14,626 nucleotides of DNA from Gallionella sp. (GTDB lineage: Bacteria > Pseudomonadota > Gammaproteobacteria > Burkholderiales > Gallionellaceae). Below are positions 1-9,103 of this stretch, piece by piece. The notes beneath the pieces were generated by a model. It did not search any database. It was not told where the DNA came from and worked only from the letters and a program-made list of their open reading frames with translations. A program made the translations under genes and the position numbers. Positions within the stretch are counted from its first letter, which is position 1, and each line of letters starts with the position of its first letter. The DNA is taken from contig JAUYGW010000170.1 of assembly GCA_030690245.1 (NCBI GenBank), forward strand, positions 1 to 14,626, written 5' to 3'.

Positions 1-1350
<1,350 letters not shown>

Positions 1351-1356
1351 CTTTCA

Positions 1357-1362
1357 CCTCCC
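1357..1362 (-). promoter_or_regulatory. Ribosome binding site of aceE
   Basis: GGGAGG on the minus strand, six bases before the ATG at 1350. It fixes the aceE start. The upstream gap to the cyclo-ligase gene is only 117 bp and contains a dispersed repeat; I see no convincing -35/-10 pair. Confidence 0.7.
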
Positions 1363-1397
1363 TTGGTGCAGCAACGTCATTTTATGGGGCGACTCTG

Positions 1398-1443
1398 GTA
1401 GGGGCGGATTCATCCGCCCACGGGCGAATGAATTCGCCCCTAC
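1398..1443. repeat. Short palindromic dispersed repeat, copy 1
   Basis: A 46-bp imperfect hairpin lies between aceE and the cyclo-ligase gene. The outer arms begin GTAGGGGCGGATTCAT and end ATGAATTCGCCCCTAC (one mismatch); an inner CGCCC/GGGCG stem closes the loop. The 22 bases at 1422-1443, read in reverse complement, match 8424-8445 exactly, so this is a family with at least two members in the window. It resembles the REP-like palindromes common in beta- and gammaproteobacterial intergenic regions. It could fold in RNA but lacks the T-run of an intrinsic terminator. Confidence 0.85.
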
Positions 1444-1467
1444 AGGTTGCTGTTTGCGAAGCGCTAA

Positions 1468-2067
1468 CTAAACGCCCTTCCGCGCCGAACAGGCTATCGT
1501 TTCCTGCTCGGTAACAATCCATTCGACTTTTACGTCGGTTTCCTCCTGCGGAAGTTGCTCGACGATCTGCAACGCAAACGCTGCGGCAACCAGTACCGGT
1601 CGTTGCGCCATGCTTGCCAGCAGCTTGTCGTAAAATCCGCCGCCATACCCAAGCCGTGCGCCGTCGCGGGTAAACGCCACCCCCGGCAGCAAGGCGAATT
1701 CTACCTCATTTGGGTTATCCAGCCGTTCGCAGCGTTCCACGACTGGTTCGCGTATCCCCCACAAACCAGCCGCCAACTGGTTCTCCGGGTCTTCCACCCA
1801 ATACAGGTCGAGATGGTTGGTGTGGCGGTTCACCTTGGGCAGGGCCAGGCGTTTGCCGTCCGCCAGCACCCGTTCGACCCACAGCGAACTTTCGAATTCG
1901 GAGCCGAAATTCATGTAGCCCAGCACGGCATCGGCTTGCTGGTACTCGGGCAGTTGCAGCAATCGTTCGGTGATGGCCGCGCTGTGCGCGGCGCGCGTTT
2001 TGGCGGTGAGCTGCTCGCGCTGCGCGAGGATGGTTTTGCGGATGCTTTGTTTTGGCGTTTGCGTCAT
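1468..2067 (-). CDS. 5-formyltetrahydrofolate cyclo-ligase (methenyltetrahydrofolate synthetase)
   Basis: Converts 5-formyl-THF to 5,10-methenyl-THF with ATP, returning storage folate to one-carbon metabolism in the cytoplasm. The 199-residue product has the family layout: an N-terminal basic helix (KQSIRKTILAQREQL), YMNFGSEFE for substrate contacts, LPKVNRHTNHLDLYWV, WGIREP, and the C-terminal LLPGVAFTRDGARLGYGGGFYDKLL nucleotide/folate-binding block. The start was set at the ATG at 2067 because family members begin a few residues before the IR..IL..R helix. An in-frame ATG at 2115 would add 16 residues (MKVTTANWIGETLDSI) without family resemblance, and neither ATG has a strong ribosome site. 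In some gammaproteobacteria this gene follows 6S RNA; none was recognised here. It lies 66 bp downstream of the OLD gene on the same strand. Confidence 0.92.
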   Translation of the reverse strand: MTQTPKQSIRKTILAQREQLTAKTRAAHSAAITERLLQLPEYQQADAVLGYMNFGSEFESSLWVERVLADGKRLALPKVNRHTNHLDLYWVEDPENQLAAGLWGIREPVVERCERLDNPNEVEFALLPGVAFTRDGARLGYGGGFYDKLLASMAQRPVLVAAAFALQIVEQLPQEETDVKVEWIVTEQETIACSARKGV

Positions 2068-2133
2068 GATGCTGTCCAGAGTTTCACCAATCCAGTTTGC
2101 AGTAGTCACTTTCATTGCTCTATGACTTCAGCG

Positions 2134-3948
2134 CTATTGGTCGGTTTGCTCACCAGCTTCTTCGCTATGGGCGCTTGCCACCTGAAACAAACCCTTCAGC
2201 AAATCGAGCTTCTCTACAACCTCAGGAGAAATGGTTTGCGGGTCGGCATAAGCAATGAGGCGGTGCAATTCACCTTTTCTGGCCAGCATAGGGTGACCAA
2301 GCTTGTAGGCAAGGCGACGGAAAAACTCCTCGGCAAAGTCACTCAGCTTTAGCCGCTCAGTCTTGGCTTCCCATAGCAAGCGGGCTACTTCCGGGGGTGC
2401 GGCGCGGTAAGTTTGGAAATCTGCCTCCACGTTTCCAAAGACGCGTTCGAGAATGAGTTGGCCAAGTACCTCATCAATTTCCACACTGAATCCATTGAAG
2501 AGATCGGCATCTTGATAATACTCAGCGGTAAAACGCTTCAACACATTGGGCGTGACAAAATAATTTTCGGCTTCGTACCGCCGCCAATACACCAGATTCA
2601 GGCCACTCTCTTGAAAGGGTTGCCGGTTTCGCCCATCGTTATCGAGGATTGCAACACCACGAAGGCCTGGCACCAGATTCCTTAAGGCACGAAAATGATC
2701 CTTCGGCGTAATGCCAAACCCTCCTTCTACCCGTTCCAGTTCGCTCTCCAGCGATTGTTCTGGGTAGTTGTCCTGCACGTAGAATGAATTGATGCGTTCG
2801 TCCCACACCGGTGCGACAGGATGATTCAATCGCTCAGCCAGCACACGCAACATGTCCAAGTCGGTACCACCCTCCACGTATAGGACATAACCACGCTCGC
2901 GCGCCTTCACATAGTGATCGGCGCCAAAATGCTTGAGCGTGTTGCGTATGTCTTTTTTTGCCGCAAGGTCGTCAGCCCTGCCATCCAACAGCAAAGTCAG
3001 GTTGTTATCTAGCGCTTCATCCAGAATAACTTCTGAATGCGTCACCATCACCACCTGCGAGTCATTTTCGGTGGCGATGTCGCGCAGCAGCACATATACC
3101 TGCTTCTGCCGCAGGATTTCCAGGTGCGCGTCCGGTTCATCCACTAGCAATACGCTGCGTTTGTGGGAATACAGATATGCAAAGATCAACAGCATCTGCT
3201 GGAAGCCCCGGCCGGACATAGCGATATCAAGCGGTTCTTTCACATTTGCTTGCCGGTAATGCAATTCGATTGCACCACGCGCGGTTTCCTGCGGGGTGCC
3301 GAGTTCAACGGCAAACAGCCGATGCATTAACTGCGTAACGCGCGCCCAGTCATCTGGCTGGTGTTGGACAACCATCAGGCATAAGTTGCGCAGCACCTGC
3401 GCGGTTTGGCCTTGCCCCAGCAACACGCCGATACGTCCCGGTTGCAGGATTGCCTCTTCTGTTTCCAGGCCGGACATCGGGTACAACAGTTCAACATTGA
3501 TTGAAGCGGCATACTCGATCAGCTTCATGTTATTGAGCGTCTCATCATCAGGTGTGCAATACACCAGTTCATCCCCTTGGTTGCGAAAGCGCATCGAAAG
3601 CGGCACGAGCCGGTTTTCCCACCACACACCAACGGTAATGGTCAATGGCACATCCTTGTTGCCCGTGCGCACTTGCGTGTTGTGCCAGAAATAGCGTGTA
3701 CGCTTCACGGGCACCGACATAATTGCCAATCGGTTAAGTGCGGTGGCGGGACGTTCTTTAGCGCTTGATGCCTTGCGAGTATCAAACCAGGTTTTAACCG
3801 CCTGCGACCATAAAGCGAGTGCTTGGATCGCGCTGGTTTTGCCGCAGTTATTCGGCCCGATCAGTACGGCCGGATGATCCAGCTCTATGCGTTGTTTGTC
3901 GCCAAAGCGTTTAAAATTTTCGATTTCAAGAAAATGCAGCAATCGCAT
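2134..3948 (-). CDS. OLD-family ATP-dependent nuclease (ABC ATPase plus TOPRIM)
   Basis: A 604-residue protein with an N-terminal SMC/RecF-like ABC ATPase and a C-terminal TOPRIM nuclease domain, as in P2 OLD-type anti-phage nucleases. Seen: N-terminal LEIENFKRFGDKQRIEL, Walker A GPNNCGKT (31-38), an ABC signature-like SGRGFQQM (245-252), Walker B LLVDEPDAHLE (267-277), H-loop VMVTHSEVIL (H304), TOPRIM acidic motif YVEGGTD (E359, D363), DxD-type LDNDG (435-439), and the OLD-typical RRYEAENYFVTP near 456-467. Start: ATG at 3948 with AGGAG six bases upstream. No UvrD-like helicase gene is adjacent, so this is not a Gabija (GajA-GajB) pair; a stand-alone class 1 OLD protein fits best. The gene is more AT-rich than ilvA and aceE and sits beside a MntA/HepT pair, which suggests acquired defence DNA. 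A DNA-damage or phage-sensing role is inferred, not shown. Confidence 0.88.
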   Translation of the reverse strand: MRLLHFLEIENFKRFGDKQRIELDHPAVLIGPNNCGKTSAIQALALWSQAVKTWFDTRKASSAKERPATALNRLAIMSVPVKRTRYFWHNTQVRTGNKDVPLTITVGVWWENRLVPLSMRFRNQGDELVYCTPDDETLNNMKLIEYAASINVELLYPMSGLETEEAILQPGRIGVLLGQGQTAQVLRNLCLMVVQHQPDDWARVTQLMHRLFAVELGTPQETARGAIELHYRQANVKEPLDIAMSGRGFQQMLLIFAYLYSHKRSVLLVDEPDAHLEILRQKQVYVLLRDIATENDSQVVMVTHSEVILDEALDNNLTLLLDGRADDLAAKKDIRNTLKHFGADHYVKARERGYVLYVEGGTDLDMLRVLAERLNHPVAPVWDERINSFYVQDNYPEQSLESELERVEGGFGITPKDHFRALRNLVPGLRGVAILDNDGRNRQPFQESGLNLVYWRRYEAENYFVTPNVLKRFTAEYYQDADLFNGFSVEIDEVLGQLILERVFGNVEADFQTYRAAPPEVARLLWEAKTERLKLSDFAEEFFRRLAYKLGHPMLARKGELHRLIAYADPQTISPEVVEKLDLLKGLFQVASAHSEEAGEQTDQ

Positions 3949-3954
3949 GCAAGG

Positions 3955-3959
3955 CTCCT
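3955..3959 (-). promoter_or_regulatory. Ribosome binding site of the OLD-family gene
   Basis: AGGAG on the minus strand, six bases before the ATG at 3948. The 98-bp gap up to the hepT stop could carry a separate promoter, but I cannot point to a clear one. Confidence 0.65.
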
Positions 3960-4046
3960 TTATGCTGACGTTTACTCGCTTTTATTAGAGAGAGGTTGGT
4001 GGGAGTAATCATTTTGCAGGCACCGGAAAAATGATGCCCGCGGCTG

Positions 4047-4430
4047 CTATTGAATCTGATTTTCATCGGCTGCTTTTTTCAATGCCAGCAGGCCATCCAG
4101 TAATGACGGGACATCATCCTGAATAATGCTCCACAATGTATCGTTGTCTATACCAAGATAACCGTGTATCAGGCGATTGCGCATGGAAATGATTTGCCGC
4201 CACTGGATGTTTGGCGCGGATTCGCGCACGGTGAGAGGTATGCGTGTGGCGGCTTCCCCAATCAATTCAAGATTACGCATGGTGGCATCGTAGGTTAAGC
4301 CGCTCACATCAAACTGCTGCCGATTCAAGCCATTTGTATATGCCAATACCTTCTCGGCAAACGAAATCATATCGCCCACATACAAGCGCCAGTCGCGCCC
4401 GTTATTACCGCCTTGAGTTGGTTCAGACAT
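4047..4430 (-). CDS. hepT: HepT-like HEPN ribonuclease toxin (DUF86 family), module 1
   Basis: The predicted toxin half of a HepT/MntA toxin-antitoxin pair; HEPN toxins of this type are metal-independent RNases acting on cellular RNA. The 127-residue protein carries the complete Rx4HxY motif in SMRNRLIHGYLGID (R84, H89, Y91 from the ATG), preceded by the DUF86-typical LTYDATMRNLELIGEAATRIP. Known for the family: the tyrosine of Rx4HxY is the residue AMPylated by MntA. Start: the ATG at 4430 overlaps the end of mntA (ATGTCTGA, 8 bp), implying translational coupling. A GTG three codons upstream (4439) is the alternative and has GAGG three bases before it. Antitoxin-first order is typical. All motif residues are present, so this toxin looks functional. 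Confidence 0.9.
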   Translation of the reverse strand: MSEPTQGGNNGRDWRLYVGDMISFAEKVLAYTNGLNRQQFDVSGLTYDATMRNLELIGEAATRIPLTVRESAPNIQWRQIISMRNRLIHGYLGIDNDTLWSIIQDDVPSLLDGLLALKKAADENQIQ

Positions 4431-4728
4431 GAATCGCACTTGCCTCGACGTAAGGCTTTAACTGCGGACGTAATGCTTTATCAGTCACTAGATCAACCGG
4501 GCTACCCAACATGTCTTCCAAATAAAACTGTACCCCGAAATAGCGCTTCGATGTGGCAGGCCCATCGAAACTGACCAGCACATCAATGTCGCTATCTGGG
4601 CGCGCTTCGTCGCGCGCGGTCGAGCCGAACAACGCCAAGTCGGTAATTCCGAAACGCCGGATCAATTCCGGTTTATGCTGGCTTAGCAATTTTATAGCTT
4701 CATCTTTGCGCAATGTTTTCTCCTGCAT
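4423..4728 (-). CDS. mntA: MntA-like minimal nucleotidyltransferase antitoxin, module 1
   Basis: A small MNT-fold nucleotidyltransferase, the antitoxin that inactivates HepT by adding AMP to its motif tyrosine. The 101-residue product has the nucleotidyltransferase signature FGSTARDEARPDSDIDVLV, i.e. GSx10DxD with GS at 35-36 and aspartates at 47 and 49, and a third likely acidic residue in SPVDLVT (D78). The ATG at 4728 has no ribosome site. AGGAG lies inside the frame at 4720-4724, six bases before an in-frame TTG at 4713, so the true start may be TTG, giving 96 residues; the coordinates given are the outer bound. The gene begins 23 bp after the ilvA stop on the same strand and overlaps hepT, so it may be partly co-transcribed with ilvA. 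Confidence 0.88.
   Translation of the reverse strand: MQEKTLRKDEAIKLLSQHKPELIRRFGITDLALFGSTARDEARPDSDIDVLVSFDGPATSKRYFGVQFYLEDMLGSPVDLVTDKALRPQLKPYVEASAIHV
4720..4724 (-). promoter_or_regulatory. Probable ribosome binding site favouring a TTG start for mntA
   Basis: AGGAG on the minus strand six bases before TTG 4713, lying inside the longer ATG-started reading frame. It is the only good Shine-Dalgarno match near the gene start. Confidence 0.5.
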
Positions 4729-4751
4729 TATTCATAGCGGCAGCTAAAATT

Positions 4752-6260
4752 TTAACCAAGAAACAGCTTGTACGCCGGGTTGCCGCTCTCATCCCAGTAG
4801 CGGTAGCCGAGGGTGTCGAGGAAGGTCTTCAGCGCCTTCTTGTCGTGATGCGGCACCTGCATGCCGACCAGCACGCGGCCGTAGTCCGCGCCGTGGTTGC
4901 GGTAGTGGAACAGGCTGATATTCCAGCTGTGGCTCATGCTGTTGAGGAAGTTCATCAGCGCGCCGGGGCGTTCGGGGAACTCGAAGCGGAACAGGATTTC
5001 GTCCTTGACCTCCGGCGCATGCCCGCCGACCAGGTGGCGCAAATGCAGCTTGGCCAATTCGTTGTCGCTCAAGTCGAGCGCGGGTAGTTTGCCGCGCTGC
5101 AACTTGTCCACCAGCTCGGCGGTCTCCGACTGGTTACGCACCTGGATGCCGACGAACACCTGCGCCGCCTTCGGGTCGGCGTAGCGGTAGTTGAATTCGG
5201 TGATGTTGCGCTTGCCGAGCAAGGTGCAGAATTTGCGGAAGCTGCCGGGCGTTTCCGGGATGGTGACGGCGAGGATCGCCTCGCGCCGCTCGCCGATTTC
5301 GGCGCGTTCCGCGACGAAGCGCAGGCGGTCGAAATTCATGTTTGCGCCGCAGGCGATGGCGACCAGCGTCTCGCCCTTGAGTTCTTCGCGCGCGGCATAC
5401 AGCTTGGCGCCGGCGATGGCGAGCGCGCCCGCCGGTTCCAATATCGAACGGGTGTCTTCGAATACGTCCTTGATCGCGGCGCAGGTGGCGTCGGTATCCA
5501 CCAGGATGACCTCGTCGACCAGCTTGCGGCACAGGCGGAAAGTTTCCTGGCCGACCTGCTTGACCGCCACGCCGTCGGCGAACAGCCCGACATGGTCGAG
5601 CGTGATGCGCCGTTTGGCTTTGAGCGAGCGGTACATCGCGTCGGAATCGACCGGCTGCACGCCGATGATCTTGATCTCGGGGCGCAATTGCTTGACGTAA
5701 GCCGCCACGCCGGCGGCCAGCCCGCCGCCGCCGATCGCGCAGAAAATCGCGTGGATCGGCCTTGTGTGCTGGCGCAGGATTTCCATCGCGATGGTGCCCT
5801 GCCCGGCGATCACGTCGGGATCGTCGTAGGGATGGACGAAGGTCATCCCCTCCTGTTGTTCCAGTTCCAGCGCGTGCTGGTAGGCGTCGGAGTAGGAGTC
5901 GCCGTGCAGCACCACTTTCGCGCCGCGCCCCTTCACCGCATCGATCTTGATCTGCGGCGTGGTGACAGGCATCACGATCACCGCCTTGCAGCCGAGCTTC
6001 TGCGCGCTGAGCGCGACGCCCTGCGCATGGTTGCCCGCCGAGGCGGCGATGACGCCGCGCTTCAACTGCTCCGGCGTGAGCTGCGCCATCTTGTTGTACG
6101 CGCCGCGCAGCTTGAAGGAAAACACCGGCTGCATGTCTTCGCGCTTGAGCAGCAGCGTGTTGCCGAGGCGCGCGGAAAGATTGGGCGCGAATTCCAGCGG
6201 GCTTTCGATCGCCACGTCGTAGACGCGCGCGTTGAGGATGCGTTTCAAATAACCGTTCAT
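4752..6260 (-). CDS. ilvA: Threonine ammonia-lyase, biosynthetic (threonine deaminase)
   Basis: PLP enzyme converting L-threonine to 2-oxobutanoate and ammonia, the committed step of isoleucine synthesis in the cytoplasm. The 502-residue length is that of the biosynthetic, allosteric form. Seen: the PLP-lysine motif PVFSFKLRGAYNKM (K50), SAGNHAQG (74-81), the phosphate-binding GGGGLAAG (177-184), and two C-terminal ACT-like regulatory segments: AILAVTIPETPGSFRKFC from about residue 328 and FRFEFPERPGALMNFL from about 428. These bind isoleucine/valine in the family, so feedback control is expected. The ATG at 6260 gives the standard N-terminus (NGYLKRILNARVYDVAIESPLE), though its ribosome site is weak. 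The high GC and codon use match the chromosomal core. No attenuator or leader peptide was identified upstream. Confidence 0.96.
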   Translation of the reverse strand: MNGYLKRILNARVYDVAIESPLEFAPNLSARLGNTLLLKREDMQPVFSFKLRGAYNKMAQLTPEQLKRGVIAASAGNHAQGVALSAQKLGCKAVIVMPVTTPQIKIDAVKGRGAKVVLHGDSYSDAYQHALELEQQEGMTFVHPYDDPDVIAGQGTIAMEILRQHTRPIHAIFCAIGGGGLAAGVAAYVKQLRPEIKIIGVQPVDSDAMYRSLKAKRRITLDHVGLFADGVAVKQVGQETFRLCRKLVDEVILVDTDATCAAIKDVFEDTRSILEPAGALAIAGAKLYAAREELKGETLVAIACGANMNFDRLRFVAERAEIGERREAILAVTIPETPGSFRKFCTLLGKRNITEFNYRYADPKAAQVFVGIQVRNQSETAELVDKLQRGKLPALDLSDNELAKLHLRHLVGGHAPEVKDEILFRFEFPERPGALMNFLNSMSHSWNISLFHYRNHGADYGRVLVGMQVPHHDKKALKTFLDTLGYRYWDESGNPAYKLFLG

Positions 6261-6350
6261 GACAGATTGCCGGAAAAATATTTATTCAGGTTAGCATAAA
6301 TAAGGCTGCATGAGCCGTTGCGGGCTGTTAAAGGGTGTATTGGAAACACT

Positions 6351-6426
6351 GGGAGCGCGGGCATCTTGCCCGCATCACAACCATGGTATGGGCCAGCAAA
6401 CCTGCGGGCAAGATGCCCGCGCTCCC
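6351..6426. repeat. Perfect 24-bp inverted repeat (dispersed palindromic element)
   Basis: Arms 6351-6374 and 6403-6426 are exact reverse complements over 24 bp, starting GGGAGCGCGGGCATC, around a 28-bp spacer. It lies between the divergent ilvA and ctaA. The GGGAGCGCGGGCATCTTGCC type of palindrome is a widespread dispersed repeat in proteobacterial genomes. There is no T-run, so it is better called a repeat than a terminator, although it would form a very stable hairpin in RNA. Confidence 0.85.
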
Positions 6427-6483
6427 AAAAACCGTTAATCCTTCCGCAAACTTTGATCTGTCAATACTTTCAAATGCAGCCTC

Positions 6484-6573
6484 GTAGCCCGCATGAAGCG
6501 CAGCGCAATGCGGGGGGTGAAGCCGACGCCAATAATAACTTCCCCGGATTCCGCTACGTTTTATCCAGCCTAC
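6484..6573. repeat. Imperfect inverted repeat of the GTAGCCCG type
   Basis: The left arm begins GTAGCCCGCATGAAGCGCAG and the right arm ends TTTTATCCAGCCTAC; the arms pair imperfectly over about 32 bp around a 26-bp spacer (one arm closes with GCGGGG, the other opens with CCCCGG). This matches the common dispersed palindrome beginning GTAGCCCGGATG. With the element at 6351 it accounts for most of the gene-free stretch 6261-6631. Confidence 0.75.
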
Positions 6574-6574
6574 G

Positions 6575-6602
6575 TTACTTGTCCGGCGCGATGGCATACA
6601 AT
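6575..6602 (+). promoter_or_regulatory. Possible sigma-70 promoter of ctaA
   Basis: TTACTT (6575-6580) and TACAAT (6597-6602) are separated by 16 bp, 29 bp before the ctaA ATG. The -10 box matches well and the -35 only in part. The -35 box falls next to the end of the repeat at 6573, so the repeat may border or supply it. Confidence 0.35.
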
Positions 6603-6631
6603 CGCACAGTCATTTATTACGGTATAAAACG

Positions 6632-7555
6632 ATGTATCTGAAACTTGTCGTGGCGACCCTGGTGCTCGCTTTTTGCGCGGTGGTGTTGAGCGCTTATGCG
6701 CGCCTTTCCGATGCCGGCCTGGGTTGCGCCAACTGGCCTGCCTGCTATGAGGAGAATGCGCTGAAGGAAAGACAGCCACCCCAAGCTGATGCGCCGCGCG
6801 GCCATACCTCGTGGCAGTGGAAGCTGCACAGCCAGGTGGTGCAATTGCTTGGATTGCTGGCCATCGCGGTGTGCGGGCTGGCGTGGAAAAAGCGCAAGGC
6901 ATTGCGGCAATCGCCGTTGCTGCCGACCCTGCTGCTGGGGCTGATGGTATTCATGGCGGCGTTCGGCATCTTGGCCTTTGCCTATCTGCCGCGACCGGTC
7001 ATCGTTTCTGTGCATCTCGCGGGCGGGGTCGCGATGCTGATGCTGCTGGCGTGGATTGCACTGCGCCAACTGGCGCAGCCTGCCGCGCTCGATTCAGGCG
7101 CGGCGCAGCGCGGGCTGGCGTGGCTGGGTATCGCGCTGCTGCTGGTTCAAATCATGCTGGGCGGCTGGGTAAGCTCCAATTTTGCCGCGCTGGCCTGCAC
7201 CGGGTTTCCGCTTTGCAACGGTGCGCTGCTGCCGACTATGGATTTTTCATACAGCCTGGATCATTCCGGCCTGCCGCTTTCCGTGGAAAGGCTGACGGCG
7301 ATCCACTGGATGCATCGGGCCGGCGCGCTGCTTACCGTTGCATATCTGGGCTGGCTGTCCTTCAGGATCATGGCGGTGCAAAGCCTGCGCAACACCGGCA
7401 AGGCCATCCTGGGATTGATCGTGCTTCAGTTTGCGCTCGGCATCGCCAATGTGCTGCTCGGTTTGCCGCTGCTGGTCGCGGTGCTGCACAACGCGGTGGC
7501 GATGCTGTTGCTGGTTGCGCTGGTCGTATTGAGTTTCAGGCTGCGGAGACCGTAA
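6632..7555 (+). CDS. ctaA: Heme A synthase, COX15/CtaA family
   Basis: An integral inner-membrane enzyme that oxidises the C8 methyl of heme O to a formyl group, giving heme A for aa3-type cytochrome oxidase. The 307-residue protein has eight predicted hydrophobic helices. Seen: the family N-terminus RLSDAGLGCANWPACY with a cysteine pair (C32/C38), a second pair in ALACTGFPLCNG (C189/C195), and histidines H66 (WKLHSQVV), H128 (SVHLAGG), H228 (HWMHRAG) and H286 (VLHNAVA) in the positions of heme ligands. The ribosome site is weak; the start is chosen because the first helix begins immediately after it. The usual neighbours ctaB (heme O synthase) and the cox genes are not beside it: downstream is a convergent permease. 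Other members of the pathway must lie elsewhere. Confidence 0.92.
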   Translation: MYLKLVVATLVLAFCAVVLSAYARLSDAGLGCANWPACYEENALKERQPPQADAPRGHTSWQWKLHSQVVQLLGLLAIAVCGLAWKKRKALRQSPLLPTLLLGLMVFMAAFGILAFAYLPRPVIVSVHLAGGVAMLMLLAWIALRQLAQPAALDSGAAQRGLAWLGIALLLVQIMLGGWVSSNFAALACTGFPLCNGALLPTMDFSYSLDHSGLPLSVERLTAIHWMHRAGALLTVAYLGWLSFRIMAVQSLRNTGKAILGLIVLQFALGIANVLLGLPLLVAVLHNAVAMLLLVALVVLSFRLRRP

Positions 7556-7557
7556 CG

Positions 7558-7583
7558 GCTGCGCAGTTTTCAACCAGCGCAGC
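7558..7583. terminator. Possible bidirectional terminator hairpin between ctaA and the convergent permease
   Basis: GCTGCGC (7558-7564) and GCGCAGC (7577-7583) form a 7-bp stem with a 12-base loop in the 45-bp gap between two convergent stop codons. There is no T-run on either side, so intrinsic termination is uncertain. Confidence 0.3.
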
Positions 7584-7600
7584 GCACGCTACATTGACTC

Positions 7601-8398
7601 TCAGGCGAAAGCCTTCAGCAGCATTCTCGTTGCCAGCACCAACAGCAAGATAGCAAAGCCGCGGCGCAGCGGCTCCAGCGGCAGCCTGTGGGTGGCTTTT
7701 GCGCCGAGCGTGGTGGTGAAAGCGCTGCCCAGAGCGAGCATGAGCAGCGCTGGGAGGTAGACGAAGCCCAGCGTTCCGGCAGGCAACGAATGCAACATCA
7801 GGCCGGTGGCGACATAACCTAGCGTGCCGCCGAGCGCGATGGGAAAACCGAGCGCGGCCGAAGTGCCGATGGCCTGTTTGAAAGGGATGTTGTGCCACAG
7901 CATGAAGGGCACGCTCAGCGTCCCGCCGCCGATGGAAACCAGGCTGCTGATCGCACCGATGCCGCTGCCGACCAGCGTCAGCCCGGCGCGCCCGGGAAGT
8001 TGCCGGGTGGCTTTTGGCTTGAAGCCGAACAGCATTTGCGCGGCGACGAAATACACGAACAGCGCGAAAAATACCGCCAGATAAAACTGCGAAACATGGC
8101 TGGCGAACAGCGTTCCGAGCAGCGTGCCGACCAGCAGGCCCGGCGTCATGCTGCGCACGATGCCCATATTGACCGCACCATGCGCGCGGTGCGTATACGC
8201 GCTGGAAGCGGCGGTGTAAAGAATGGCGGCCATCGAGGTGCCCAGCGCGAGATGCAGATTTTGCGCTCCGCCCAGATGCTGCGCTTCAAACAGAAAACTC
8301 AGCACCGGCACCAGCACCAGCCCGCCGCCGATGCCGAGCAATCCGGCGAAGAAGCCGACGAAGGCACCGAGCAGGAGATAGGCTAAATACCATTCCAT
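7601..8398 (-). CDS. TauE/SafE-family sulfite/anion permease
   Basis: A 265-residue inner-membrane protein of the TauE/SafE (DUF81) family, whose members move small anions such as sulfite, sulfoacetate or thiosulfate-related compounds. The substrate here is unknown. Seen: the duplicated family signature, first FVGFFAGLLGIGGGLVLVPVL near the N-terminus and then IGAISSLVSIGGGTLSVPFM in the middle, with six to eight hydrophobic helices. A longer frame reaches 8482, but its extra residues translate the palindromic repeat at 8424-8472. The real start is one of the tandem ATGs at 8401/8398, preceded by AGAGG; 8398 gives seven-base spacing. The gene is convergent with ctaA and downstream of the EVE gene on the same strand, with the repeat between them. 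No sulfur-oxidation genes are nearby to narrow the substrate. Confidence 0.9.
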   Translation of the reverse strand: MEWYLAYLLLGAFVGFFAGLLGIGGGLVLVPVLSFLFEAQHLGGAQNLHLALGTSMAAILYTAASSAYTHRAHGAVNMGIVRSMTPGLLVGTLLGTLFASHVSQFYLAVFFALFVYFVAAQMLFGFKPKATRQLPGRAGLTLVGSGIGAISSLVSIGGGTLSVPFMLWHNIPFKQAIGTSAALGFPIALGGTLGYVATGLMLHSLPAGTLGFVYLPALLMLALGSAFTTTLGAKATHRLPLEPLRRGFAILLLVLATRMLLKAFA

Positions 8399-8423
8399 CA
8401 TGAAACCTCTATTGAATCGCGCA

Positions 8424-8472
8424 GTAGGGGCGAATTCATTCGCCCATTTTGTGCGGATAAATCCGCACCTAC
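8424..8472. repeat. Short palindromic dispersed repeat, copy 2
   Basis: A 49-bp imperfect hairpin whose left half (8424-8445) is identical to the reverse complement of 1422-1443. The right half ends ATCCGCACCTAC and pairs with the left arm imperfectly. It lies between the permease start and the EVE gene stop. Confidence 0.85.
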
Positions 8473-8498
8473 GCAAATCCATCCGTTGGTAGAGGTTT

Positions 8499-8963
<465 letters not shown>

Positions 8964-8969
8964 TGGTGT

Positions 8970-8974
8970 CTCCC
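8970..8974 (-). promoter_or_regulatory. Ribosome binding site supporting a TTG start for the EVE gene
   Basis: GGGAG on the minus strand, six bases before TTG 8963. There is no ATG in frame at the conserved N-terminus, so this site decides the start. Confidence 0.65.
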
Positions 8975-9103
8975 GCTTTCTGTCGTTGGTTGATTATCCC
9001 GCGCAAGATGTCAGCCGCCAAATTTTCATCAGTAATTATGCCGTGAAGAGGTGGATAGCGATGCATTGCCATCCAGTGAACAATCCGTATGCCGCCAATG
9101 CGT

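Noticed and set aside
1555..2352. Plus-strand open frame of 265 codons
   Set aside because: It is a shadow of the cyclo-ligase and the end of the OLD gene; both minus-strand genes have convincing motifs.
8402..8482. N-terminal extension of the TauE/SafE permease
   Set aside because: The added codons translate a palindromic repeat, and a ribosome site sits directly before the ATG pair at 8401/8398.
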